The translations under genes were made by a program, and so were the position numbers. From NCBI GenBank assembly GCA_017445025.1, contig JAFSVJ010000031.1, positions 18,973 to 82,972 of the forward strand: a stretch of DNA of 64,000 bases. The letters run 5' to 3'. The notes under the pieces were generated by a model. The model saw nothing but the letters and a program-made list of their open reading frames with translations. It searched no databases and was not told the DNA's origin. The first letter of the stretch is position 1, and every line of letters starts with the position of its first letter. This DNA is from Abditibacteriota bacterium (GTDB lineage: Bacteria; Armatimonadota; UBA5829). This document shows, piece by piece, positions 34,242-42,423 of this stretch.

Positions 34242-35381
34242 ATGAAAATTATATTATTCTTTATTATTGTATTTGTTTTAAGTATTAATATTTTGTTTGC
34301 GCAAGACGCAACAGGGTCAAAGAAGTATTTGAAAGGTCAGTTGCACATGCATACAAATCTCTCTGACGGTGATGCCTCACCCATAGATGTGGCAAAAGAA
34401 TATAAAGAAATGGGTTATGACTTTGCTTATTTTACTGACCATTATCAAAGTAATGATGTTAGTAATATAAAGGTAGATGGTTTCCTTGCTCTTCCGGGAG
34501 CTGAGTGGGGAGCTGTTCTCAAAAACCCTTATTATAATGCAATTTTTAATCTACATGTAAATACCTTAGGAAAGAATCTTGATGATTGGGGTGTATTTGA
34601 TTTGTGGAAAAAACATTATTATATACACTATAGTTTGGCAGGTTATGAAGAATTTCTCTCTGAGATTGATCATGATGAAATGTTTAACAGAACATTAAGT
34701 GATGTTTTGACAGATTTTATTGAAGCTGCATATAAATATGGAACTATTCCAATTGTGAATCATCCTAACTGGATTACTTATGGGTTATGTCCTTTTGATT
34801 ACAGAGAATTACTAAAAGTTGACCTACCATATATCCTTGAAATTAAAAATGCCTCTGACGGTATTACAGAAGAAGGATATAAATCAGTAAACAGTGTAGA
34901 GTATACTTGGGATGTTTTGTTATCTAACGGAAAAAATGTGTTATGCACCTTTGATGATGACGCTCACAATTACAGTAAAGAAGTAAGGGATAAACTTGAC
35001 AAATACAACACTCCGGAATATATGGTTCCGGGTAAAACTTTTGTTATGGTAAAAGCTGACCTTAACCAATATTCTATTGAAAATGCCTTAAGATGTGGGG
35101 ATTTTTACGCATCCACCGGCGTGGAGCTTGAAGAATATAAAGTCACCAAAAAGTCTATTTATGTAAAGGTAAAAGATAAGGGAAAAGTAAATAATATTAT
35201 TTTTAAAGGTAAAATGGGATTGCCTCTTAAATGGGTTACCGGTAACGAGGCTGAATATATTTTTACAGGCTCCCCCGATGAAGAGTATGTGAGAGTGAAA
35301 ATTGCTGATAGTGATTACAATATGGCATTAACACAACCTGTATTCCAAAACGGAAAGAAGATAATATTGATTAATAAGTAA
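34242..35381 (+). CDS. CehA/McbA-type PHP-domain metallohydrolase, copy 3 (exported)
   Basis: A 379-residue paralogue that alone carries a signal peptide (MKIILFFIIVFVLSINILFA, cut before QDATG). Then come KGQLHMHTNLSDGDAS, FTDHYQSNDVS, NHPNWITYG and FDDDAHNY, where the other copies have FTDDSH. Start after AGGAG. The last 60 residues and the 20 bases after the stop are nearly those of copy 1, hinting at recombination between them. The set thus covers both cytoplasm and cell exterior with the same chemistry. Confidence 0.83.
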   Translation: MKIILFFIIVFVLSINILFAQDATGSKKYLKGQLHMHTNLSDGDASPIDVAKEYKEMGYDFAYFTDHYQSNDVSNIKVDGFLALPGAEWGAVLKNPYYNAIFNLHVNTLGKNLDDWGVFDLWKKHYYIHYSLAGYEEFLSEIDHDEMFNRTLSDVLTDFIEAAYKYGTIPIVNHPNWITYGLCPFDYRELLKVDLPYILEIKNASDGITEEGYKSVNSVEYTWDVLLSNGKNVLCTFDDDAHNYSKEVRDKLDKYNTPEYMVPGKTFVMVKADLNQYSIENALRCGDFYASTGVELEEYKVTKKSIYVKVKDKGKVNNIIFKGKMGLPLKWVTGNEAEYIFTGSPDEEYVRVKIADSDYNMALTQPVFQNGKKIILINK

Positions 35382-35407
35382 GAATTTAATAAAATTTGGT
35401 ATGTAAT

Positions 35408-37486
35408 ATGAAATCAATAGAAGAGCTTTTAAAGACTTCTCTTCAAAAAACAAAAGCAACCAAACAGGTTTACGAAGCAGATATTGAAACTTTCAAATAC
35501 TTTGATGAATATTCAAATAAAAAGAAATTTGAAGACTGGACTTATGAAGACTTGGTTGACTATAAGTCCAACCTTGCTTATAAGAGATTAAATGTTATAA
35601 CCATAGAAACTCCCGGAGATTCTCCTTTTGTGGGTGCTCCCGTATATTGTAATAAAGATTATGAAGAGTTATTAAAATCTTACCAAACAGATGATACTAA
35701 AAAAAATTTTATAGATGCTTTTATAGGTGATGACGCTTGCCATTACGCTCCTGATTGGGAAAAACTTGTAAACAAGGGCTTTGTGGGTGTTTTAAACGAA
35801 ATAAATGAATATGATAAAAACGCTCCCAAAGATAAAAAGCCATTTTATAAAGCTTGTCGACGAGAGATTGAAGCTATTTTAAATTATATAGAAAGAGTCG
35901 AAAAACTTTGTATAGAGTCTAATTTGCCCAAACAGGCAGAGTGTTGTCGTAATTTAAGAACGAAAGCACCTCAAACATTTTATGAGGCTCTTCAAGCTAT
36001 TCTTTTCCTACATTACACTCTTTTTTGGGGAGAATGGACAACGGTCCTGTTTATGGGACATTTTGACTATATTTTATATCCATTTTATAAAAGAGATATT
36101 GAAACCGGAATACTGACGAGAGGAAAAGCAGTTGAATTTTTGTGTTATTTCTTTATTGAACATGCCACTTGTCAAAATCCCAATAATGCGGAACCCATAA
36201 TTATAGGTGGTCTTGATCCGGATGGAAATGAAGTTGTTAACGATTTAACCTTTGATATACTCAAAGCAAAAAGGCAATGCCCCATAGAAAATCCCGGGGT
36301 GGCTCTTGCTTATTTTAAGGGTATGAATGAAGAACTTTTAAAGGAGTGTTTTGATACAATTTGGACAGGAAACCCGGCTCTTTTTAATAATGATTTAATA
36401 GTAAAAGCTCTTGTGGAACAGGGTGTGGAAGAGAGAGACGCAAGGTTGTGGAGCATTCAGACTTGTGCTGAAATAGGGGTTGCCGGAAAAGGAAATATTT
36501 GGGGGCTTAGCCCACTATATAATACAGCTGAGATTTTAAACGATACAATTAAACATAATCTATCTTGTGAAACTTTTGATAGTTTTAAAGAAGCTTTTAA
36601 GGATAATATTAAGAAGAAAATAGATATAGAATTTAAAGTTGTTGAAAAGAATATGGCGGAAAGCCTACAAAAATGCGCTCGTCCCATGCTTTCCTGTTTT
36701 GTGGATGATTGTTTGGAGAAAGGACTGGACTATTCACGAGGAGGAATCAAATATAAGTGGGTTCAGAATAATTTTATAGGTGTAACCACAGTTGTTGATA
36801 GTCTGATTTCCATAAGAGAAATAGTATTTAATAAAAAAATATGCTCATTAGAGGAGTTATACCAAGCTCTAAAAAATGATTTTGAGAATCAAATTCTTCT
36901 AAAAGAAATACAAAAGTTAGAATTTTTTGGTAACGATAATCCGGAGAATAACCTTTTGGCAAGAGAAATTTATGATTGCATAACAAAGGAATCTATGGCT
37001 CACGAGATTTGTGGTCACCCTTATATGCCCGGTGCTTTCGGTTATCTTTTCCATACATGGATGGGAAGGGAATTTATGGCTACTTCCGACGGAAGGAAAG
37101 CAAACACAAGCCTTTCGGACGGTATGGGAGCCACAAGAGGAAGGGATAAAAATGGACCTACATCTCTTATAAATTCTGCCCTATCTATTGATCAATCAAA
37201 AATGTTAGGGGGCAATGTTCTTAATCTAAAATTTGATAAGTCTTTTTATAATAATAAGAAAAACAGAGAAGCAATTAAGAATTTAGCAAAGACATATATG
37301 GATAGGGGAGGCTTTGAAATTCAGTTTACAGTGACAGATACACAAGAACTTATAGATGCAAAAGCTCACCCGGAAGAACATGGCAATTTGATTGTGAGAG
37401 TGGCAGGATACAGCGATTATTTTGTTTTGCTGGATCCAAAAACTCAAGATGAAATTATTGATCGAAGTATGATAGATAGGATATAA
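35408..37486 (+). CDS. Glycyl-radical enzyme (PFL/dehydratase family), short form
   Basis: A 692-residue glycyl-radical enzyme. The radical glycine is G667 in RVAGYSDYFV, 26 residues from the end as usual. The catalytic cysteine is C353 in QTCAEIGVAG, with E355 two residues on (CxE as in dehydratases and lyases of the family). The N-terminal barrel is shorter than in PFL or glycerol dehydratase (usually 760-850 residues). A TTG at 35396 would extend it by four residues; ATG at 35408 is preferred. No activating radical-SAM enzyme is seen nearby. Strictly anaerobic chemistry; the substrate, likely tied to the PHP hydrolases upstream, is unknown. Confidence 0.88.
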   Translation: MKSIEELLKTSLQKTKATKQVYEADIETFKYFDEYSNKKKFEDWTYEDLVDYKSNLAYKRLNVITIETPGDSPFVGAPVYCNKDYEELLKSYQTDDTKKNFIDAFIGDDACHYAPDWEKLVNKGFVGVLNEINEYDKNAPKDKKPFYKACRREIEAILNYIERVEKLCIESNLPKQAECCRNLRTKAPQTFYEALQAILFLHYTLFWGEWTTVLFMGHFDYILYPFYKRDIETGILTRGKAVEFLCYFFIEHATCQNPNNAEPIIIGGLDPDGNEVVNDLTFDILKAKRQCPIENPGVALAYFKGMNEELLKECFDTIWTGNPALFNNDLIVKALVEQGVEERDARLWSIQTCAEIGVAGKGNIWGLSPLYNTAEILNDTIKHNLSCETFDSFKEAFKDNIKKKIDIEFKVVEKNMAESLQKCARPMLSCFVDDCLEKGLDYSRGGIKYKWVQNNFIGVTTVVDSLISIREIVFNKKICSLEELYQALKNDFENQILLKEIQKLEFFGNDNPENNLLAREIYDCITKESMAHEICGHPYMPGAFGYLFHTWMGREFMATSDGRKANTSLSDGMGATRGRDKNGPTSLINSALSIDQSKMLGGNVLNLKFDKSFYNNKKNREAIKNLAKTYMDRGGFEIQFTVTDTQELIDAKAHPEEHGNLIVRVAGYSDYFVLLDPKTQDEIIDRSMIDRI

Positions 37487-37530
37487 AATAATATTTTTAT
37501 AGAAAATTATCAAAAACCCTATCTTAAAAC

Positions 37531-37560
37531 TTGACAATTTAGTTAACTATATGGTATAAT
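37531..37560 (+). promoter_or_regulatory. Promoter of the LRR gene
   Basis: TTGACA (37531-37536), 18 bases, TATAAT (37555-37560) with TGG before it. Near-consensus. Confidence 0.85.
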
Positions 37561-37610
37561 ATTTAATGTCACTTTTTAAGATAGCGAATTTTTAGGTGGT
37601 AGGTGATTAG

Positions 37611-38267
37611 ATGAAAATTATCGTAAACGGATATAATATAGAATTTGACCCATTAAAGCCGATTAAATCAAATGATGGTGAAGCTATTCCCACTTTTGAA
37701 GGAAATGTGGTTTCTTATGATGGTTGGGACAAAGAGTTGGAAATTCCCGACGAAATTGAAGTGGAAAAAGCTTTTGAAGTAACCTCAAAAGATAAATTTA
37801 CAGAAGTTAAATTGGAAAATAAATCTAAAATTATTGTGACTTCTATTGATATATCAGCTTTTGAAAATTATATTTATGCCGAAAAAGTTAAAATTCCGGA
37901 AACCGTAAAAACTATCGGTAAATTCGCTTTCAAAAAATGTTTATCATTAAAATATGTCTATGTTCCGGGTTCTGTTAAAAAAATACCCGATTATTGTTTT
38001 ATCAATTGCACAGCTTTAGAAAAGATAGATTTTAATGTAGGCCTTAAGGAAATAGGTGATTATTCATTTAGCGGTTGTGAAAAGTTGTCCTCTATTTCCA
38101 TACCTTCCAGTTGTTATCATATAGGTTTTTCTTGTTTTGAAAAGTGCAGAGTTTTACGAACCGTTGAATTTCCCAAAGAATTTAAAATTAATAAAGATGT
38201 GGATTATTTTGCATTTAAATATTCCGGTTTTGAGAAAAAGTTTGCTGATATGCTTGATAAAAAATAA
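37611..38267 (+). CDS. BspA-like leucine-rich repeat protein without signal peptide
   Basis: A 218-residue protein starting after AGGTGAT. Residues 85-200 are LRR_5/BspA repeats: VKIPETVKTIGKFAFKKC, VYVPGSVKKIPDYCF, IGDYSFSGCEKLSSISIP and IGFSCFEKCRVLRTVEFP. The first 80 residues (YNIEFDPLKPIKSND) are not repeats. There is no signal peptide or anchor, unlike typical surface BspA proteins, so it may act inside the cell, perhaps as a protein-binding scaffold. Own promoter; it stands just upstream of the ribosomal cluster without obvious functional link. Confidence 0.8.
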   Translation: MKIIVNGYNIEFDPLKPIKSNDGEAIPTFEGNVVSYDGWDKELEIPDEIEVEKAFEVTSKDKFTEVKLENKSKIIVTSIDISAFENYIYAEKVKIPETVKTIGKFAFKKCLSLKYVYVPGSVKKIPDYCFINCTALEKIDFNVGLKEIGDYSFSGCEKLSSISIPSSCYHIGFSCFEKCRVLRTVEFPKEFKINKDVDYFAFKYSGFEKKFADMLDKK

Positions 38268-38299
38268 TATTAGATTTATTAAAAAAACGACTTTAGGAC

Positions 38300-38328
38300 T
38301 TGCATTTTTTTTTCAAATGTGGTATAAT
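38300..38328 (+). promoter_or_regulatory. Promoter of the rpmG-tRNA-secE-nusG cluster
   Basis: TTGCAT, 17 bases, TGGTATAAT (TATAAT 38323-38328, extended -10). The L33 start codon lies 55 bases further. Confidence 0.8.
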
Positions 38329-38383
38329 ATAATATGCATGTCTGTAAAAAAAACTATTATTTTAGAACGAATGGAGCTTAATT

Positions 38384-38557
38384 ATGGCTAAGAAATCCGG
38401 TGGTGATATCAGAATAGTTGTTAATCTTGCCTGTGAAGAATGTAAGAGAAAGAATTATTCTACAACTAAAAATAAAAGAAACACCCAAGCAAGACTTGAA
38501 TTAAAGAAATATTGTCCTTGGGATAAAAAAGTTACCCTTCACAAAGAAACCAAGTAA
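38384..38557 (+). CDS. rpmG: Ribosomal protein L33
   Basis: A 57-residue ribosomal protein: [20 protein letters not shown], then [11 protein letters not shown] and RLELKKYC, ending TLHKETK. GGAG stands 7 bases before the ATG. It has C17, C20 and C44, but the fourth zinc position is D47 (CPWD instead of CPxC), so the zinc ribbon is incomplete. Large-subunit protein near the tRNA exit site. First gene of the cluster; the tRNA follows 26 bases later. Confidence 0.95.
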   Translation: MAKKSGGDIRIVVNLACEECKRKNYSTTKNKRNTQARLELKKYCPWDKKVTLHKETK

Positions 38558-38583
38558 CTATAAAGGTGCTAAGCGCCTTGCGT

Positions 38584-38659
38584 AGGGGCGTAGCTCAGTT
38601 GGTAGAGCGTCGGTCTCCAAAACCGAATGTCGCGGGTTCGACTCCTGTCGCCCCTGCCA
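38584..38659 (+). tRNA. tRNA-Trp (anticodon CCA)
   Basis: A 76-base cloverleaf: acceptor AGGGGCG paired with CGCCCCT, D arm AGCTCAGTTGGTAGAGC, anticodon stem TCGGT/ACCGA with loop CTCCAAA (anticodon CCA at 38617-38619), T arm GCGGG-TTCGACT-CCTGT, and an encoded 3' CCA. The position between rpmG and secE is conserved in many bacteria, so tRNA and proteins are probably co-transcribed. Confidence 0.98.
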
Positions 38660-38710
38660 TTTTTATTGATATTCAATCAATGTTTTTATATTTTTGCAAG
38701 GATAATTATT

Positions 38711-38944
38711 ATGGCAAAGAATAACAATAAGAAAAAAGAAGAAGAAGTAGGCTTTTGGAAAAAAGCAGGTCAGTTTTTTAAAGATTCATATATTGAAACA
38801 AGATATAAAGTAACTTGGCCAACAAAGCAAGAGCTTCGTCAATTGACAAATGTGGTTATTTTTGTTATAGTCCTTTCCGGGCTATATTTTGGAGTATTGG
38901 ATTTTATATTTGGTAAAATTATCAATAAAATCGCTACTTTATAA
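38711..38944 (+). CDS. secE: Preprotein translocase subunit SecE
   Basis: A 77-residue single-pass membrane protein. The motif ETRYKVTWPTKQELRQ (the SecE amphipathic helix) is followed by one membrane helix VVIFVIVLSGLYFGVLDF. ATG at 38711 has AAGGA 8 bases upstream; in-frame sequence further upstream runs into the tRNA and is not coding. Clamps the SecY channel. nusG follows 11 bases later. Confidence 0.95.
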   Translation: MAKNNNKKKEEEVGFWKKAGQFFKDSYIETRYKVTWPTKQELRQLTNVVIFVIVLSGLYFGVLDFIFGKIINKIATL

Positions 38945-38955
38945 ACGGAGAAGTT

Positions 38956-39480
38956 ATGGCTGTAACTAAATGGTATACACTTCATGTTTTTTCTCAAAAA
39001 GAAGAAACTGTTAAGAACAAGCTTTTAGACAGATTTAAAAATAACAAAAAAGATGATGAGATTAAAGAAGTGTATATTCCCAAAAGAATTGAATATGAGA
39101 TAGATAGTAAGGGAAAACAACGGGAAAAAGAAAAAGTTCTTTTTCCGGGTTATATCTATATAAATATGAAATTAACGGATGAGAATTGGCACCTTGTTAA
39201 ACAAACCGAAGGAGTCACAGGTTTCATCGGTGGCAGTGGTAGACCTACTCCGTTAAAAAGGGGAGAAATTGAAAAGCTTAAAGAATCCCTTGAAGATAAA
39301 CCCGCTGATATTGTTTCAACTTGGAAAGAGGGTGACTCTGTTATTATCAAAAACGGTTCCTTTACCGCTTATGATGGTAAAGTAAAGACTGTTAAAGATA
39401 ACAGTGTTGTTGTTGTTATTGAATTTTTTGACAGACCCACAGAAGTTGAACTTGATTTTATAGATATAGAAAAAGTATAG
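38956..39480 (+). CDS. nusG: Transcription elongation/antitermination factor NusG
   Basis: A 174-residue protein: the NGN domain has KWYTLHVFSQKEETVKNKL, LFPGYIYINM and GVTGFIGGSGRPTPL. The C-terminal KOW domain (about residues 120-174) has GDSVIIKNGSF and DGKVKTVKDN. Start after CGGAGAAGTT. Binds the RNA polymerase clamp that this same cluster encodes in an enlarged form. Confidence 0.97.
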   Translation: MAVTKWYTLHVFSQKEETVKNKLLDRFKNNKKDDEIKEVYIPKRIEYEIDSKGKQREKEKVLFPGYIYINMKLTDENWHLVKQTEGVTGFIGGSGRPTPLKRGEIEKLKESLEDKPADIVSTWKEGDSVIIKNGSFTAYDGKVKTVKDNSVVVVIEFFDRPTEVELDFIDIEKV

Positions 39481-39621
39481 GTATTAACGATTTATCGTTT
39501 ATATAATATTAAGATTAAATTAAATTTTAAATCCTAAGGGATTTTAGAATTGCGTAGGAGGGGATTTACCCCGCTTTACTGCGTTGCGTATGCGACCTCT
39601 TGCGACATCAAGGAGGAAAAT

Positions 39622-40050
39622 ATGGCTAAGAAAGTTGCCGGTATAGTGAAATTGCAAATCTTGGCAGGAAAGGCCACTCCGGCCCCCCCTGTAGGTCCAG
39701 CTCTTTCACCTTATGGCATCAACATGATGGAATTCGTTAAGAGCTACAACGAAAAGACAGCTTCTCAAGCAGGTGAAACCATTCCTGTTGAGATTACAAT
39801 TTATGAAGACAGAACATATACATTTGTTCTTAAGACACCTCCGGCAGCTGTAATGTTAAAGAAAGCTGCAGGAATTGAAACTGCTTCCGGTGAACCTAAT
39901 AAAAAGAAAATCGGAAAGGTTACCAAATCTCAACTTCGTGAACTTGCTCAAAAGAAGATGCCGGATCTTAACACTGATGATGTTGAAGCTGCTATGAAGG
40001 TTCTTGCCGGAACAGCACGTAGTGCCGGTATTGAAATTGTAGAAGATTAA
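39622..40050 (+). CDS. rplK: Ribosomal protein L11
   Basis: A 142-residue protein: [24 protein letters not shown] and [12 protein letters not shown], then [20 protein letters not shown] at 39622 has AAGGAGG 6 bases upstream; an in-frame start at 39550 lies in a structured leader (GGGGATTTACCCC hairpin at 39560-39572). The usual GQHG after PPVGPAL reads SPYG. Forms the GTPase-associated centre with 23S rRNA. A leader of 140 bases separates it from nusG. Confidence 0.96.
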   Translation: MAKKVAGIVKLQILAGKATPAPPVGPALSPYGINMMEFVKSYNEKTASQAGETIPVEITIYEDRTYTFVLKTPPAAVMLKKAAGIETASGEPNKKKIGKVTKSQLRELAQKKMPDLNTDDVEAAMKVLAGTARSAGIEIVED

Positions 40051-40145
40051 TTTTAATAAGATTTTCATTTTGAAAATATTATTTATTGACTTAAACAGTC
40101 GGGAGACTTAATGTCGTTACCGCGTAAGCGGACTGGAGGAATTAT

Positions 40146-40862
40146 ATGGCAAAGGCCAAAGGTAAAAGATATTTAGAAGCTGCCAAAACCGTAGGCACAG
40201 AAAAAGAAATTAAGACCTCACTTGAGGGTTTAGAATTAGTAAAAAAAGCTGCTACAGCTAAATTTGACGAAACAGTGGATGTAGCTGTTAAATTAGGTGT
40301 TGACCCAAGACATGGTGATCAAATGATCAGAGGCGTCTGCAACCTTCCTTACGGAACCGGTAAAGTTCGAAAAGTTGCCGTTATTACTAAGGATGAAGGT
40401 ATTGCAGCAGCTCAGGAAGCCGGTGCCGATACAGTTGGGGGTGAAGAACTTGTAAAGCAAATTCAAGGTGGTTGGATGGACTTTGATATTCTTCTTGCAA
40501 CACCAAATGTTATGAATCTTGTAGGTAGATTAGGTTCTATTTTGAGAGCTAAGATGCCTTCTAAGAAAGCCGGAACCGTTGCTGAAAATATTGGCGATGT
40601 TGTTAAGCAAATTAAATCTGCTTCTCGTGTAGAATACAGAGTTGAGAAAGCCGGTATTGTTCACTGTCCAATAGGAAAGGCTTCCTTTGATGTAGAAAAA
40701 CTTAACGAAAACTTATTAACTTTAATTGCTGCCCTTATTAAAGCCAAGCCGGCTTCAGCAAAGGGTAAGTATTTGGTAAATGTTTATGTATCCAGCACAA
40801 TGGGACCTTCCGTTGAACTTGATACTAACGAACTTGCCAAGGATTCAAAGAAATTAAAGTAA
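40146..40862 (+). CDS. rplA: Ribosomal protein L1
   Basis: A 238-residue protein: GKRYLEAAKTV, VDPRHGDQMIRGVCNLPYGTGK, NVMNLVGRLGSIL, VEYRVEKAGIVHCPIGKASF and the C-terminal VNVYVSSTMGPS. RBS GGAGG. The highly conserved loop normally reading GPRGLMP(N/S)PK is replaced by RAKMPSKK, two residues shorter (about residues 132-139). The gene is otherwise normal, so the stalk protein should still bind rRNA, but the loop deserves a look. The leader contains GTCGGGAGAC, possibly part of an autoregulatory site. Confidence 0.95.
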   Translation: MAKAKGKRYLEAAKTVGTEKEIKTSLEGLELVKKAATAKFDETVDVAVKLGVDPRHGDQMIRGVCNLPYGTGKVRKVAVITKDEGIAAAQEAGADTVGGEELVKQIQGGWMDFDILLATPNVMNLVGRLGSILRAKMPSKKAGTVAENIGDVVKQIKSASRVEYRVEKAGIVHCPIGKASFDVEKLNENLLTLIAALIKAKPASAKGKYLVNVYVSSTMGPSVELDTNELAKDSKKLK

Positions 40863-41085
40863 TTTCTTAATATATTAGATAGTTTTGGGATATTCCCATT
40901 ACATACTGTGCCGTAGACAGTTGGTACCATTAGGTTTAATTTACTATACAAAAGCCAACCGAGGAAGTATGTAGCCCGGTTTTGAAAGTATTTAGGGTTA
41001 CCTATTTGTCTGCGTGATTTAATAGAGTAACCTTTTTTATGGATAAACTTTGCATACGGCACAGCAATCTTTAAAGGAGGTATTT
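40863..41085 (+). promoter_or_regulatory. L10 leader (rplJ 5' regulatory RNA)
   Basis: A 220-base leader between rplA and rplJ. A 10-bp arm CTGTGCCGTA (40906-40915) pairs perfectly with TACGGCACAG (41055-41064) just before the RBS, closing a large domain. Inside, GGTTAC (40996-41001) and GTAACC (41027-41032) plus six T form an attenuator-like hairpin. This fits the L10(L12)4-binding leader known upstream of rplJ in many bacteria. Confidence 0.75.
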
Positions 41086-41625
41086 ATGGCTCAATTTGAG
41101 AGAAAAGCTTACAGACCCGAGAAAATCAAAGCTATTGATGATTTGAAAAATATTATCAATAACAGTTCCGTTATTTTAACTGATTTTCAGGGAGTAGACG
41201 TGGTTGGTATGGCTGACATAAGAAAAGCCCTAAAGCCTTGCGGTGCTACTTACAAGGTTGTTAAGAATACTCTTTTGACAATTGCCGCCGATGATACTGA
41301 TGCAAAGGATTTGGTTAAAGATTTATCCGGTTCTACTGCTATTATGTATACAGAAGGCGATCCCGTAGCTGCAACAAAGGCTCTTATGGCTTTTACAAAG
41401 ACACCAAAGCCAATTAAGATTAAGTCAGCTTTTGTTGAAGGTCAAATTTTGGATGAAGGTAAAGTAGTTGAATTATCCAAAACTCCTTCAAAAGAAGAAC
41501 TTATTGCATCTATTCTCGGATCCATTGAAGCACCTATTGCCGGTGTTCCTCAGGTTATCAACGCTCTGTTGTCTGACCTTGTATTTACAATTGATGCTGT
41601 TGCTGATAAAAAGGCAGAAGCTTAG
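41086..41625 (+). CDS. rplJ: Ribosomal protein L10
   Basis: A 179-residue stalk-base protein: MAQFERKAYRPEKI, NNSSVILTDFQGVDVVGM, LKPCGATYKVVKNTLLTIA and GSTAIMY; the C-terminal helix for L7/L12 dimers is LLSDLVFTIDAVADKK. AAAGGAGG stands 6 bases before the ATG at 41086; upstream in-frame codons belong to the leader. Autogenous control through the leader is expected. Confidence 0.96.
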   Translation: MAQFERKAYRPEKIKAIDDLKNIINNSSVILTDFQGVDVVGMADIRKALKPCGATYKVVKNTLLTIAADDTDAKDLVKDLSGSTAIMYTEGDPVAATKALMAFTKTPKPIKIKSAFVEGQILDEGKVVELSKTPSKEELIASILGSIEAPIAGVPQVINALLSDLVFTIDAVADKKAEA

Positions 41626-41682
41626 TAAGACCCTTGCCGGGTATAATGGCATATTAAATTAAAATTTAGGAGAATAAATAAA

Positions 41683-42060
41683 ATGGCAAACATTGCTGAA
41701 TTAGTTGAAACAATTAAGGGTATGACAGCCCTTGAACTTAAGGAATTGAAGGAAGCTCTTCAAGAAGAATTTGGTGTAACCGCAGCTGCTCCCGTAGCAA
41801 TGATGGCTGCAGGTGCTGCTCCTGCTGCTGCAGAAGCTGCTGAAGAAAAGACAGAATTTGATGTTGAATTGACAGAAGTTGGTGGTCAAAAGCTTCAAGT
41901 TATCAAAGTGGTTAGAGAAATCACAGGTTTAGGTCTTAAGGAAGCTAAGGACCTCGTTGATGGTGCTCCCGGTATGGTTAAAGAAGGTGCATGTAAGGAT
42001 GACGCAGAAGCTATTAAGGCTAAACTTGAAGAAGTTGGAGCAAAGATTACTCTTAAGTAA
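41683..42060 (+). CDS. rplL: Ribosomal protein L7/L12
   Basis: A 125-residue stalk protein: N-terminal dimerisation helices ([20 protein letters not shown]), an alanine-rich hinge ([14 protein letters not shown]), and the globular domain [20 protein letters not shown] with [29 protein letters not shown] perfect palindrome 44 bases after the stop may reduce read-through into rpoB. Confidence 0.97.
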   Translation: MANIAELVETIKGMTALELKELKEALQEEFGVTAAAPVAMMAAGAAPAAAEAAEEKTEFDVELTEVGGQKLQVIKVVREITGLGLKEAKDLVDGAPGMVKEGACKDDAEAIKAKLEEVGAKITLK

Positions 42061-42103
42061 TTTATTTTTGATTTTTTGTGCATAGCTATGCTGTGCCTTA
42101 ATT

Positions 42104-42124
42104 TGTGGGGCATAATGCCCCACA
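42104..42124 (+). terminator. Palindrome after rplL, possible partial terminator
   Basis: TGTGGGGCAT and ATGCCCCACA around one base, followed after a few bases by ATTTTATTTTTC and a T-rich run. Partial termination between rplL and rpoB is common and would lower rpoB transcription relative to the ribosomal genes. Confidence 0.55.
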
Positions 42125-42215
42125 CAATTTGATTTTATTTTTCTTTTTTTTTATATTTTTTTATAATTTATAAATGATTTTATTATTTTAATTAAAATTT
42201 AATAATGTATGGTAT

Positions 42216-42254
42216 AAACACCGGCGAAAATTGTATAAATCGCTTACGGTGTTT
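42216..42254 (+). terminator. Second hairpin upstream of rpoB, possible attenuator
   Basis: AAACACCG pairs with CGGTGTTT (42247-42254), followed by TTGTTGTTTTTTT. A TGGTATAAA box at 42210-42218 overlaps its left arm, so a local promoter with immediate attenuation is conceivable. Confidence 0.45.
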
Positions 42255-42288
42255 TTGTTGTTTTTTTATAAAAATATTTTGATTTTAT

Positions 42289-42378
42289 TCCCAAAAAGTT
42301 TTCGCTTATGCTTCAACTTTTTGGGAGCCCTTGAAATTCATTCCCTAAAAGTTTCACTATTCGCTCAACTTTTTGGGA
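42289..42378 (+). repeat. Two tandem hairpins directly upstream of rpoB
   Basis: TCCCAAAAAGTT...AACTTTTTGGGA (42289-42326) followed by GCCCTTGAA, then TCCCTAAAAGTT...AACTTTTTGGGA (42342-42378) again followed by GCCCTTGAA. The second copy has one mismatch in the left arm. Together with the two hairpins before it, this fills the 363-base rplL-rpoB gap. Confidence 0.7.
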
Positions 42379-42423
42379 GCCCTTGAATATGTCCAAAATA
42401 TGATATCACATGGGAGGTCAATA

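Noticed and set aside
38627..38710. Extended SecE start
   Set aside because: The codons overlap the 3' half of the tRNA-Trp gene; the ATG at 38711 has AAGGA.
42373..42423. TTG start adding 17 residues to RpoB
   Set aside because: The codons lie in the tandem hairpins; the ATG at 42424 follows GGGAGGT and begins the normal RpoB N-terminus.
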